A DNA stretch of 64,000 nt. Origin: Corynebacterium sp. (GTDB lineage Bacteria; Actinomycetota; Actinomycetes; Mycobacteriales; Mycobacteriaceae). The stretch is taken from contig NZ_JAUNKC010000011.1 in assembly GCF_030532965.1 (NCBI RefSeq), positions 21,977 to 85,976 of the forward strand, written 5' to 3'. Positions 42,940-50,690 of the stretch are shown one piece after another (the stretch's first letter is position 1; each line of letters starts with the position of its first letter). The notes beneath the pieces are model-generated. The model worked only from the letters and a program-made list of their open reading frames with translations, had not been told where the DNA came from and made no database searches. Both the position numbers and the translations under genes were made by a program.

Positions 42940-43682
42940 CTAATTCTGCTACACCACGCCCGACCTGCATCGCATCAGACATAGAACACTTCGCGTATTG
43001 GTGTTCTGAGGCAACGCGAGTTCGCGGGAGCGATCCAGCGGCGGAGCTGGAAGCGTTGTCACACGCCGTGGACTCGGGCGATCCGTGCCGAATTGATTGC
43101 GATTTTTTAGCGATATACACGCGGCTATCCCATCTTTTAAAAGAGTTTCCGCACCTAGCTCACCAATACCTCAGAACGGAACGTGATGAGTTAGAGTCCG
43201 CAGTGTCTCAGGCGGTCGCCGACCCGCACGTTCCCGCGGAAACGTTGCGTTCGCTATGGCGGAAACTGCGCCAAACGGGCAAGCCCTCTGATTCGCTTGA
43301 ATGCCATGTGACTGCGGCAATGGGGGATAACGCGGCACTCAACCAGCTCATGACGGAATTGCCCGCCTTCGAATCTGACACGTACTCTGCCCACCAGCAC
43401 TTTATGCGCGTTGCCGACTACTTGGATGCCTATGTGGATCAGCCACCTCAGGTAAGCGAGGTCGCAAAATTATTGCGGTTTGTGGGGCGTCGACAAGCAC
43501 TCCCGCCATATTACGGTTTCGCGCTTATTATCGAACTTTTAGCCGTTTTAGCAGCACAATTGCCGTGGCTTGTCATACATGTCTGCATTTCAGTCGTACA
43601 ATTCTTGAAGCTCACCAAGCCCCAGCCCTGGTATTTCTCGCTGCCGCAACTAACCATCAGCGGTCGTGTTTTCGCGAGGTGA
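42936..43682 (+). CDS. unknown alpha-helical protein
   Basis: A 248-residue, helix-rich protein with no recognised motif (AAELEALSHAVD, LAHQYLRTERDELESAVSQAV). It is coupled to the upstream SUKH gene by ATGA. The C-terminal 55 residues are hydrophobic and the codons there have the higher third-position GC typical of coding frames, so I keep the stop at 43682. The alternative is a frameshift near 43560 joining it to the next frame. GTG of the next frame overlaps its stop (GTGA). A dispersed motif copy is inside at 43488-43498. Confidence 0.55.
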   Translation: MTNSATPRPTCIASDIEHFAYWCSEATRVRGSDPAAELEALSHAVDSGDPCRIDCDFLAIYTRLSHLLKEFPHLAHQYLRTERDELESAVSQAVADPHVPAETLRSLWRKLRQTGKPSDSLECHVTAAMGDNAALNQLMTELPAFESDTYSAHQHFMRVADYLDAYVDQPPQVSEVAKLLRFVGRRQALPPYYGFALIIELLAVLAAQLPWLVIHVCISVVQFLKLTKPQPWYFSLPQLTISGRVFAR

Positions 43683-44602
43683 GCGTCCCAACCACAGCGG
43701 GTGTTATTCAGTGGGCCACGGAAATCGCTACCTACTGTGCTTCGCTTTTCGACGCCCGGCTAAGCCCCACCGCCACCGGGTTCCGCGACGTGGTGTCACG
43801 TCGGCTCGACCAACAACCGCCACAACCACCTAGTGTCGATACAGTTTTTCCGGCCCCTAATTCTGTCCCGGTAACAACCACCGATGATTATTTTTACCAA
43901 CTAAAACTTTCAATCTACGACCTCGAACGTGAGGTGACACAACGCCCCACATCTGAACGTCAATTGCGCCTTATAGAACTATATGACGACCTTGGGTGGC
44001 AGAGCGTGGCTGGCTGCGCGGTATTAGAACTGGCCAGAACAACCACCAATCCGATTGAGCAGTTTTCGCTTATGGAACGCGCCTATGGAATATTTTGATA
44101 ACGCGGAGCGACTCCAACCAGTAGGTCTTTCGGCCGAATTGGCGCGGCTCGGGCGTGAGATCGCCACCACCGGCGAATGCCGTTACCTGGCGTGTGCGTT
44201 GCTTACCCAAGCGTCATCATTGACCTATTACACGGACACTGAAATGCCAGCGATTATGGCAGTAATCGACGAAGCAGCTGCAGCTGCCGCCACTATCGAC
44301 GATGGTTCTTTTCCGCCAGAGCGATTTTTGCAGATGAAAGCATCCGTTGCACTTGCGTGTGACGCCCCACATCGGCTTTCCGATTCCATGACCACGCAAT
44401 CGCGGAACTGGCGGCGAAAGACCAGTGGGATGACGCGGTTGAATTAGCAATTCGGGTAGCGACTTCACGTGACATCGATGAACACAAAATCATCGCACTA
44501 TTAACCCACTTTCGCGATAATCCAGACCTGCCCGATATACGGTTATACGGCCGCCTCGCGGGTGCAATCGAGGATATAATTGCTGGTTATGGCGATACGT
44601 GA
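43679..44602 (+). pseudogene. frameshifted gene for an alpha-helical repeat protein
   Basis: Coding appears in three segments of alternating frame. The first runs from GTG 43679 to a stop at 44098, the second is open in another frame from about 44085 to 44447, and the third returns to the first frame from about 44363 to the stop at 44602. The junctions read smoothly: MERAYGIF joins DNAERLQPVG at a TTTT run (44092-44095), and DAPHRLSDS joins HDHAIAELAAK near 44385. The third segment has no start codon. It therefore looks like one decayed gene of about 300 codons, or two base-calling errors. A dispersed motif copy is inside at 43744-43754. Confidence 0.7.
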
Positions 44603-45494
44603 CGGCGACAAGAGCGGTGTAAAAGTTGCCGGTTTCGGGGAAGCGGAACCAGCCGGAACCACCAATCAAGATTCTTCGGCAGAACCACACCCCGATAGGC
44701 ACAACACCGCGTCTGAATATTCAGTTCCCAGCCAGCTTGAGAATGTTGAGGCCAATCTCGCGGCACTTCTTTCATGTGTGCAATTGCGCCCTGGAATGTA
44801 CATAGGAATCCATGACATACATGCACTAGCGGCTTTTATCTCCGGGTTTTCCATGGCGGAACTTTGTGGTGCAGCTGTGGATTGCTCTGTCCTTGAAAAT
44901 ATTCATGACTGGGCTGCTGCGAAATATGGCTTCCGGGAATCAACCGCCGGTGCTTACAACATCATCCATGGGTGCACCCCACACGGGGGCGATCCGTTGC
45001 ACAATTTCTTCCGTGATTTTGCGGAGTTCTTATTAACCGATGTGGAGCGAAGCACCACATGGGAACCGTCGTGGCGAAATGGCCCCAGTAAAGTCTCCGG
45101 TTCATCACGGGGAGAAGCGGATTTCGGTGTTTCCACCGCCCGCGAGATCGCCGCTGAGGTGGCGAAAACCCACAATGGAAAGCTGCTTACCCCCTATATG
45201 GTTGACCTAGCCGATTCTTGTAGGGTGACCATGTCCTACAGTTGCTTCCGCGCGAAGCCGCAATTAGACATCATCGCCCACATCGACATTCCTGCGGTAC
45301 CGGACGCATCAGAATCTGAGCCCTACACGGTGCGGTTAAGCGGTCGAAGCTTCCCGGAACTGAATTATCGGTTTGTGCAACCAGGAACACTCATCACAGT
45401 CCCAGCAGATCCCGATGATTGTGCTGTGATGAAACATGAAGCCTGCGATTTCATTGACAAACACATTATTCCGTTGTGCACACAAACGTCCTAG
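44589..45494 (+). CDS. unknown protein with RPGMYIG motif
   Basis: A 301-residue protein whose ATG lies inside the end of the preceding pseudogene (overlap 14 bases). Residues near 73-80 read LRPGMYIG, identical to the short signature at the start of the GyrB ATPase, but no other GHKL motif follows; the motif occurs in other unknown actinobacterial proteins too. The C-terminal region is rich in beta-type sequence with Asp and Pro. No function can be assigned. Its place in the SUKH/CbrC cluster suggests an immunity-type or toxin-type role. Confidence 0.6.
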   Translation: MAIRDGDKSGVKVAGFGEAEPAGTTNQDSSAEPHPDRHNTASEYSVPSQLENVEANLAALLSCVQLRPGMYIGIHDIHALAAFISGFSMAELCGAAVDCSVLENIHDWAAAKYGFRESTAGAYNIIHGCTPHGGDPLHNFFRDFAEFLLTDVERSTTWEPSWRNGPSKVSGSSRGEADFGVSTAREIAAEVAKTHNGKLLTPYMVDLADSCRVTMSYSCFRAKPQLDIIAHIDIPAVPDASESEPYTVRLSGRSFPELNYRFVQPGTLITVPADPDDCAVMKHEACDFIDKHIIPLCTQTS

Positions 45495-45643
45495 CAAAAG
45501 GCCGAAACGAGATAGCTGAGTTTTTGAAAACGTGGCACAAACTAATTCGAGCGGTGTAAATAGCGGGTAGCTAACCCGCATGATTCACGCTACGGCGGAG
45601 GATTTTCAGTTTCCTGTCGCGAAGGTGATTGAATCGTGCATAA

Positions 45644-45763
45644 CGTGCACAACGTACAAAGGCGTACACCGAGCTAGCGTCGTCTGATGCGGCGAAATCC
45701 CTGTGTCTTGATGCGATGCGAATTACTGGACTTGCCCTGCTTTTCGACGCCCATGTCGCGTAG
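45644..45763 (+). pseudogene. possible 3' gene relic ending in LLFDAHVA
   Basis: A 39-codon open stretch without a start, SSDAAKSLCLDAMRITGLALLFDAHVA, ends at a TAG at 45761. It reads as a helical protein terminus and may be the remnant of another gene of the helical family. The dispersed motif (45739-45749) lies in its last codons. The surrounding 45495-45764 otherwise holds nothing I can support. Confidence 0.3.
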
Positions 45764-45764
45764 A

Positions 45765-46265
45765 TCAAGCAAGGTTTGTCTGGGTGATCCATAGCCAGAG
45801 CAAAATTACCAGAGTAAATACAGCAATGAAGAGTGATAAGCCGCACCCGATGAAAAGTCTGGTTGGTTTCCTATTTTCTAATCTATTGTTTTCGGAATTA
45901 GGATATGGATTCTTCCCACTAATTTCTCGTAAAAATGGTAGAAAAGTTCCTGTTTTTAACGGCAAAGAATAACCATTAAATCTAAACCAATCCGCGATTA
46001 TAAGTCCGGAAACCGTAAAGAAAACTGCCGTTATTAATCGAGCTATTTTTTCTGCAGCTAGCCAAAAATCCGGGAAAAAGATTGCACTTAGCAATCCTCC
46101 TGGAATTAAGCCGACGGTGAAAGAAAGAGTGAGTTCAAAAATGAAATACCAACCACCAAATTGAAGGTTTTTTAGTTCTTCTTCTCTATGTTTTTGATAA
46201 TGGTGGATGTAGAAAAAAGACGGAATTATACCCAAAAATACGAAGGTGATGGGTAGGAAAGACAT
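45765..46265 (-). CDS. AT-rich four-helix membrane protein
   Basis: A 166-residue protein with four hydrophobic segments and a conserved-looking Asn/Pro/Arg loop. Its codons are AT rich in contrast to the neighbours, a sign of recent transfer. No family was recognised. Membrane proteins of this size are common partners in toxin-immunity loci; here that is only an inference from context. Confidence 0.65.
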   Translation of the reverse strand: MSFLPITFVFLGIIPSFFYIHHYQKHREEELKNLQFGGWYFIFELTLSFTVGLIPGGLLSAIFFPDFWLAAEKIARLITAVFFTVSGLIIADWFRFNGYSLPLKTGTFLPFLREISGKNPYPNSENNRLENRKPTRLFIGCGLSLFIAVFTLVILLWLWITQTNLA

Positions 46266-46356
46266 TTGGGCAGTTGTCCTTTTATTAGAAAGGTATATTT
46301 GGCTTTAGTTCGTGTTTTCTCTTTAGAAGCGATTGTGCGTTGTTTGCTCTCATTCG

Positions 46357-46464
46357 TCAATTTTTTACAATTGCGCGACCCGTATCGTCTAGTAGTTCCG
46401 TATCCACAAAACCGCCAATTACAGTTCCAAAAGGCGTGTTGAGGGTATGTAGACGGAATTCGCT
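46357..46464 (-). pseudogene. short gene fragment on the minus strand
   Basis: A 35-codon open stretch, LNTPFGTVIGGFVDTELLDD, bounded upstream by an in-frame stop and ending at TGA 46357. It has no start codon, but the composition is protein-like. It may be the C-terminus of a lost gene. Low confidence. Confidence 0.3.
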
Positions 46465-46566
46465 TCAGCCGCAGGTGAAGATGGTGCGAAGTTAGAATGT
46501 TTCTGTGATAGAAAACCGACGAGATGGGCGAACTGTCGGAAGTTAATGAGGTCCGTGTCTGTCTGA

Positions 46567-46695
46567 AAGGATGCAAGCTGGTTTCTTTGGACTGCGCTTG
46601 ATGCTCTCAGGCGGATTAATGATGGAAACTGCTACCACTGGAAGGTCGATTCTACGTACATCACAACTACTGCGGCAAAGGCAATTCATAAATGA
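46567..46695 (+). pseudogene. 3' relic of a toxin-type gene
   Basis: A 42-codon open stretch with no start, ALDALRRINDGNCYHWKVDS and onwards, ending at TGA 46693-46695. It reads like the C-terminal tip of a secreted toxin domain. Its stop codon overlaps the ATG of the next small gene in ATGA, the usual arrangement of a toxin followed by its immunity gene. Confidence 0.4.
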
Positions 46696-46907
46696 AATCT
46701 CTCCGATTTTTCTTGGTCCTGTTAATGATTTGGTTAGGAACCCAAATCATTGTGTGGGGCTTCTCAGAAATAGTCCTGCAAGGCAGCAATCTAGAGCGTT
46801 CACTAAAACTTGAAGACATGGAGCTCTACATCAAGGTTCTTGTCTATACGCTTTTCCCGTTGCCGCTTACTGTTGTGCTTGCCCGTCGCCTGGTTGAGAA
46901 AAAATAA
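46692..46907 (+). CDS. small two-helix membrane protein, possible immunity protein
   Basis: A 71-residue protein with two transmembrane segments (about 6-26 and 47-64) and a basic tail (VVLARRLVEKK). It starts with ATGA overlap with a coding relic upstream. AAAGG lies 13 bases before. Membrane immunity proteins against pore-forming or peptidase toxins have this shape, but no family was recognised. Confidence 0.55.
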   Translation: MKSLRFFLVLLMIWLGTQIIVWGFSEIVLQGSNLERSLKLEDMELYIKVLVYTLFPLPLTVVLARRLVEKK

Positions 46908-47036
46908 GACGTTGAATGTAGAGCATCCTGCACAGTTATAAGCGGCAAGGTTGCAGGCGGTAACAACGAGGGCGTTGTTATGGAATCAAGTGATTTTTTT
47001 ATGGCGCCAATCACATTGAAACCGCCAACGGTGTGC

Positions 47037-47047
47037 CGTCGAAAAGC
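47037..47047 (+). repeat. dispersed 11-mer before the TPR gene
   Basis: CGTCGAAAAGC, A form, in the 270-base noncoding stretch between the small membrane gene and the next gene; followed by AAAGG. This gap (46908-47178) also has an AACAAC/GTTGTT inverted repeat near 46960-46980. Confidence 0.75.
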
Positions 47048-47190
47048 AAAGGCTTAGGTAATCTCGGCAATGTCTGGGAACGTTTACGGGCGATGACGTT
47101 CAGGTGCGCGTCTTTTATATTGAAACGCTGACGTCGCGGTGGTTTAGGCATTAAGGTAAAAACGTCAATCGTCGGACAATGGAGCGGGTA

Positions 47191-48132
47191 ATGGCGTGGT
47201 TTAATTCGAAATTGGAAAATCAAGCATTAGAGGCCTTTGACCAGGGTAATCTTGAGTCGGCAAGTGAATTGTATCTGCAGGCAATAAAAGAAGAGCCGCT
47301 ACGGATCGATTTTTATTACATGGCTGGGTTGTGTTTTAAATATTTGCGGAAGTGGGAGGAATCCTTAACCTATAACCTTCAAGCGATTGAGCTGAACGAC
47401 GAAATCGATGAGGCCGCCCACTGGAACGCAGCGATTGCGGCGACTGCCTTGGGGAAATGGGATATTGCCCGCAAGGTGTGGAATGCGGTTGGTATGCCGA
47501 TCACCGAGGGCGAGGGGGAGATTGTTGAAAACTTTGGTTTCGCGGTTATCTATCTGAATCCGTGGGGTGCGGGCGAAACACTATTCGCGGAGCGTATCGA
47601 CCCGGTGCGGGCACGCATTGTCAATGTTCCGTTCCCTAAAAGCGGGCACCGGTACGGTGATATTGTTTTGCATGATGGTGCCCCGATTGGTCAGCGCGAA
47701 GCGCAAGGGCAGACGTTCACTATTTTCAATGAAATGCAAGTGCTAGAACGTTCACCGTATCTGACTTATAACGTCACAGTCACTGCTGAATCACCGGAGG
47801 ATAGCGCTGCGCTCACAGAGCTAGTGGAACCCACCGGGGGAATGGCGGAAGATTGGACCCGAACCACGTCTTATTTGTGTAAGAAGTGCAGTTATGGAGT
47901 GCCGCACGACGATGATGACCACGACCATGACTTGGCAGCGGAAGACCAGTGGGTTACAGAGCGCGAATTCGGCATTGGCATGGCAAGCCGCGAGAAACTC
48001 GACGAGATCCTTTTAGAGTGGGAAGCAAATGGCCCAGGCCGCCGCGTGATTGAGATTACGCTTGAGGAGTATCCGCTTCCGGAGCCGGAAGATGGGCAAA
48101 CCTGGTGGCTCGGGTTGGATGGGGAGCACTAA
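47191..48132 (+). CDS. TPR protein with metal-binding-like tail region
   Basis: A 313-residue protein. The N-terminal 110 residues form two or three tetratricopeptide repeats (LEAFDQGNLESASELYLQA, AGLCFKYLRKWEESL). The rest is a beta-type domain that includes CKKC and then a DDDDHDHD run at about residues 232-252, a possible metal site. ATG at 47191 has GGAGCGG upstream at good spacing; an ATG 12 bases earlier is in frame too. The immunity-type family seen with SUKH genes in other bacteria often contains TPR-type members, which is the reason to list it with the island. Confidence 0.65.
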   Translation: MAWFNSKLENQALEAFDQGNLESASELYLQAIKEEPLRIDFYYMAGLCFKYLRKWEESLTYNLQAIELNDEIDEAAHWNAAIAATALGKWDIARKVWNAVGMPITEGEGEIVENFGFAVIYLNPWGAGETLFAERIDPVRARIVNVPFPKSGHRYGDIVLHDGAPIGQREAQGQTFTIFNEMQVLERSPYLTYNVTVTAESPEDSAALTELVEPTGGMAEDWTRTTSYLCKKCSYGVPHDDDDHDHDLAAEDQWVTEREFGIGMASREKLDEILLEWEANGPGRRVIEITLEEYPLPEPEDGQTWWLGLDGEH

Positions 48133-48159
48133 AACATACCTTGTGGTATGTTTGGGGCC

Positions 48160-48585
48160 ATGGTTGAAAAGACGAGGCGAAACAATTTTTTCGCGGCAGC
48201 TGCGATTCTTAGCGCCATGACCTTGTTAATCCACATTTTTGTCGGCGGGCCTGAGACAATCGATCCGCTTTTTGCAAGCGGGGAGATACCCGAACAAGCG
48301 ATTTTTACTCTTTATTACGTCTGGCATTTAGCGTCGATACTCATCGGATTTCTGGTTATAGGATTTGCGCTAGTGTGGCGAAACCCCAGTAATTATCAAC
48401 TTGCTGGAGGACTGACGGGCATTGCTATCGCGGCTGCTGTTTGGGATTTGTTCATGGTGTCGATCTTTTCGTTGTCGCCAATCACCTACGGGCAGTGGAT
48501 CCTTTTCGCGGCTATTGCCGGATGTGCTTTACTTGGTGTGAAAACGACGAGGAAGATGTTTCATGGCACCAAAGAAGCGGTTTAG
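48160..48585 (+). CDS. small four-helix membrane protein
   Basis: A 141-residue protein with four hydrophobic segments, starting MVEKTRRNNFFAAA; an ATG 12 bases earlier (48148) is also in frame. It overlaps the TetR regulator gene by 23 bases, so the two are co-expressed and the regulator may control it. No family recognised. Confidence 0.7.
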   Translation: MVEKTRRNNFFAAAAILSAMTLLIHIFVGGPETIDPLFASGEIPEQAIFTLYYVWHLASILIGFLVIGFALVWRNPSNYQLAGGLTGIAIAAAVWDLFMVSIFSLSPITYGQWILFAAIAGCALLGVKTTRKMFHGTKEAV

Positions 48586-49153
48586 TAGGTCTGACTGGGT
48601 GCAACTAGGTCTTGAAAACCTTGCACACAGTGGCCCAAGTGGAATCACGATTGATGCGTTGTGCCGGAGTGTGGGCAAAACAAAGGGTTCTTTTTATTCG
48701 CATTTCACTGCAATTACAGATTTCAATGCGGCATTAGCGGAATTGTGGCAGCACGAAAACACCGCGTTAATCATTGATGCCGCTGCGCGGGTGCCAACCG
48801 GGAAGCGTCGACAAGCGTTAGACGCGTGGGCGCTTGAGTTAAACCACGACTTGGAACGCAACATGCGGCAATTAAGTTTTACGGATGCACATGTTGCAGC
48901 TGTGGTTACGGAGGTTGACGATCACAGAATTGCGTTGTTGGCCAAAAACTTCGTGGAAGTGGACCGGTTTTCCCAAGCAGACGCGTTAGCGCTAGCCCGC
49001 TTCGAGTACGGATTCTATGTTGCATATCAAGCTGGGTTGAGGCTGACACAGGACCAGTTCGACGACAGCTACCAGAGATTTCTTAAACTCGTCAAGTGCG
49101 GAAACGGCGAGATTGCAGGCAACGCGGCTACGTCGAAAAGCACAGAGATTTAA
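48563..49153 (+). CDS. TetR family transcriptional regulator
   Basis: A 196-residue regulator. The N-terminal helix-turn-helix is GITIDALCRSVGKTKGSFYSHF at about residues 28-48 and is typical of TetR. The C-terminal half is a ligand-binding helical bundle. Ligand unknown. It overlaps the membrane protein gene upstream, its probable target. Dispersed motif copies lie inside (48806-48816) and at the last codons (49131-49141). Confidence 0.88.
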   Translation: MAPKKRFSRSDWVQLGLENLAHSGPSGITIDALCRSVGKTKGSFYSHFTAITDFNAALAELWQHENTALIIDAAARVPTGKRRQALDAWALELNHDLERNMRQLSFTDAHVAAVVTEVDDHRIALLAKNFVEVDRFSQADALALARFEYGFYVAYQAGLRLTQDQFDDSYQRFLKLVKCGNGEIAGNAATSKSTEI

Positions 49154-49156
49154 AAA

Positions 49157-49184
49157 ACCGCACCGATTGGTGCATCGGTGCGGT
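49157..49184. terminator. bidirectional terminator
   Basis: Eleven-base perfect arms ACCGCACCGAT (49157-49167) and ATCGGTGCGGT (49174-49184), with an A-run before it, between the convergent TetR and rtcB genes. Confidence 0.85.
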
Positions 49185-49189
49185 AGGGG

Positions 49190-50422
49190 TTATGTACCTT
49201 TCACGTTGAGGATCTGCCGCAGCTTGTGCTTGATCTCAACGAGGTCGGCGGAATCCGCCATGACCTGGTCGATATCCTTATAAGCGTCCGGGATCTCGTC
49301 GACCCATGCGTCGCCGTGGCGATACACGATTCCCTTCATCCGGGATTCAAGATCATCCACGTTAAAGCGACGCCGCGCCTCCGTGCGGGAGAACCGGCGA
49401 CCCGCCCCGTGCGGTGCAGACCGCAGCGAACCGACATTTCCCTTGCCTTCCACAACGTAGGAGGCGGTTCCCATCGAACCGGGGATCAACGCATATCGGC
49501 CCTCATCGGCGCGAACTGCGCCTTTCCTCGTCAGCCACACCGTTCGGTTGCAGTGCTCTTCCCGTTCGGTGTAGTTGTGGTGGCAGTTGATCCGCTGAAT
49601 TTCCTCCACCTTTTCACCCATGAATTCAGACAGGCAGGTGTTAAACCGGTCCATCATTTCTTCGCGGTTTTCAAAGGCAAAACGCTGTGCCCAGTGCAGA
49701 TCCGTGATGTAGGAATCGAACTCGGGGGTGCCGGTGACGAAGTACGCCAAGTCGTTATTGGAAATCGGAATCCACCACTTAGCCATGAGTTCCTGAGCGA
49801 TCTCAATGTGCTTGCGGGCGATCTTATTTCCAACACCGCGGGAGCCGGAGTGCAGGAACATCCATACGTTATCCTCTTCGTCGAGGCACAACTCAATGAA
49901 GTGGTTACCGCCACCGAGCGAGCCCAGTTGCAGCCGCCACTTAGGGGAGTGGGACAGATCGACGCCGGTATCTTCGGCCAGTTTTGCCAGCTCGCGGCAC
50001 CGCTTCTCGGCGGATCCGCCCATCACCCAGCCGTTGTAGTTTCCAGGTGACAGTGGGATCGCCGCTTCGATCGCGTCGCGCAGCTTCACCAGGTCTTTGC
50101 CTTCTAAGTCGGCAGCGGTGAACTGGGTGCGTACCGCGATCATTCCGCATCCGATGTCCACACCCACAGCTGCGGGGATGACGGCGTCGATGGTGCCGAA
50201 GACGGTTCCCACCGAGGACCCCAAGCCGGTGTGTGCGTCCGGCATGAGTGCTACATGTGGGTAGACGAACGGCAGTTTTGCCAGTTCCTTTGCCTGCTCC
50301 ATGGTGGAGTCTTCGATTTCGGAAGCGAAACACACCACGTTAGCTGGGGTGTCCTTCAAGTGACGGTTCAAGTAATTGGCATTGGGGCGTTTTGCGCCCT
50401 TACCACGATATTTGCGTGCCAT
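49190..50422 (-). CDS. rtcB: RtcB-type RNA-splicing ligase
   Basis: RNA ligase joining 2',3'-cyclic phosphate and 5'-hydroxyl ends with GTP and Mn2+. The 410-residue protein has the metal-binding PDAHTG and VGVDIGCGM motifs, GGGNHFIEL, the HSGSRGVG motif and the guanylylation histidine in RSAPHGAGRRFSR. AAAGGAG precedes the ATG. No rtcA or archease-type gene is seen. A 41-codon gene with its own terminator precedes it on the same strand. Confidence 0.95.
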   Translation of the reverse strand: MARKYRGKGAKRPNANYLNRHLKDTPANVVCFASEIEDSTMEQAKELAKLPFVYPHVALMPDAHTGLGSSVGTVFGTIDAVIPAAVGVDIGCGMIAVRTQFTAADLEGKDLVKLRDAIEAAIPLSPGNYNGWVMGGSAEKRCRELAKLAEDTGVDLSHSPKWRLQLGSLGGGNHFIELCLDEEDNVWMFLHSGSRGVGNKIARKHIEIAQELMAKWWIPISNNDLAYFVTGTPEFDSYITDLHWAQRFAFENREEMMDRFNTCLSEFMGEKVEEIQRINCHHNYTEREEHCNRTVWLTRKGAVRADEGRYALIPGSMGTASYVVEGKGNVGSLRSAPHGAGRRFSRTEARRRFNVDDLESRMKGIVYRHGDAWVDEIPDAYKDIDQVMADSADLVEIKHKLRQILNVKGT

Positions 50423-50495
50423 TACACGCGTGCTCCTTTCAAGGAAAAAGTTTCAAGTTATCTGTCTGTCACGGCAAAGGCTTAAATAAGGCGTA

Positions 50496-50540
50496 CAAAA
50501 AATCGCCGCGGACTACAGACGATGTGCAGTGTGCGGCGAT
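50496..50540 (-). terminator. terminator between the small gene and rtcB
   Basis: Eight-base arms ATCGCCGC and GCGGCGAT (50502-50509 and 50533-50540) with a long loop. On the minus strand a run of T (A-run at 50496-50501) follows. It ends or attenuates the transcript between the small gene and rtcB. Confidence 0.75.
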
Positions 50541-50562
50541 AAATTCTTGCGCTTGACTGTGG

Positions 50563-50688
50563 CTAATGTGATTGATTCACCAAAGCTTTGGCAGCCACTT
50601 GCGGATTGGGTACACGCCGCGAGGGGGACGGGAGTGTCAACTGTCGTTGACTCAAATGCTCATTGAATAGCTGTTTATGGTCTAACAT
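50563..50688 (-). CDS. 41-residue small protein upstream of rtcB
   Basis: An ATG-initiated reading frame preceded by AAGGAAGGG at ideal distance and followed by an intrinsic terminator, encoding MLDHKQLFNEHLSQRQ and continuing with a Pro/Ser/Arg-rich centre (LPSPSRR) and a VAAKALVNQS ending. It is soluble, basic and without a recognised domain. It may be a stand-alone small protein or a leader peptide for rtcB, since the terminator lies between them; no run of codons for one amino acid supports ribosome-mediated attenuation. Confidence 0.6.
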   Translation of the reverse strand: MLDHKQLFNEHLSQRQLTLPSPSRRVPNPQVAAKALVNQSH

Positions 50689-50690
50689 GT

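Noticed and set aside
43679-44447. Programmed ribosomal frameshifting in the helical-repeat gene
   Set aside because: Two shifts are needed, no slippery heptamer with a downstream structure is evident; loss of function is simpler.
45571-45846. 91-codon minus-strand frame
   Set aside because: Runs into the AT-rich membrane gene on the same strand in another frame; many Arg and Cys, no start signal.
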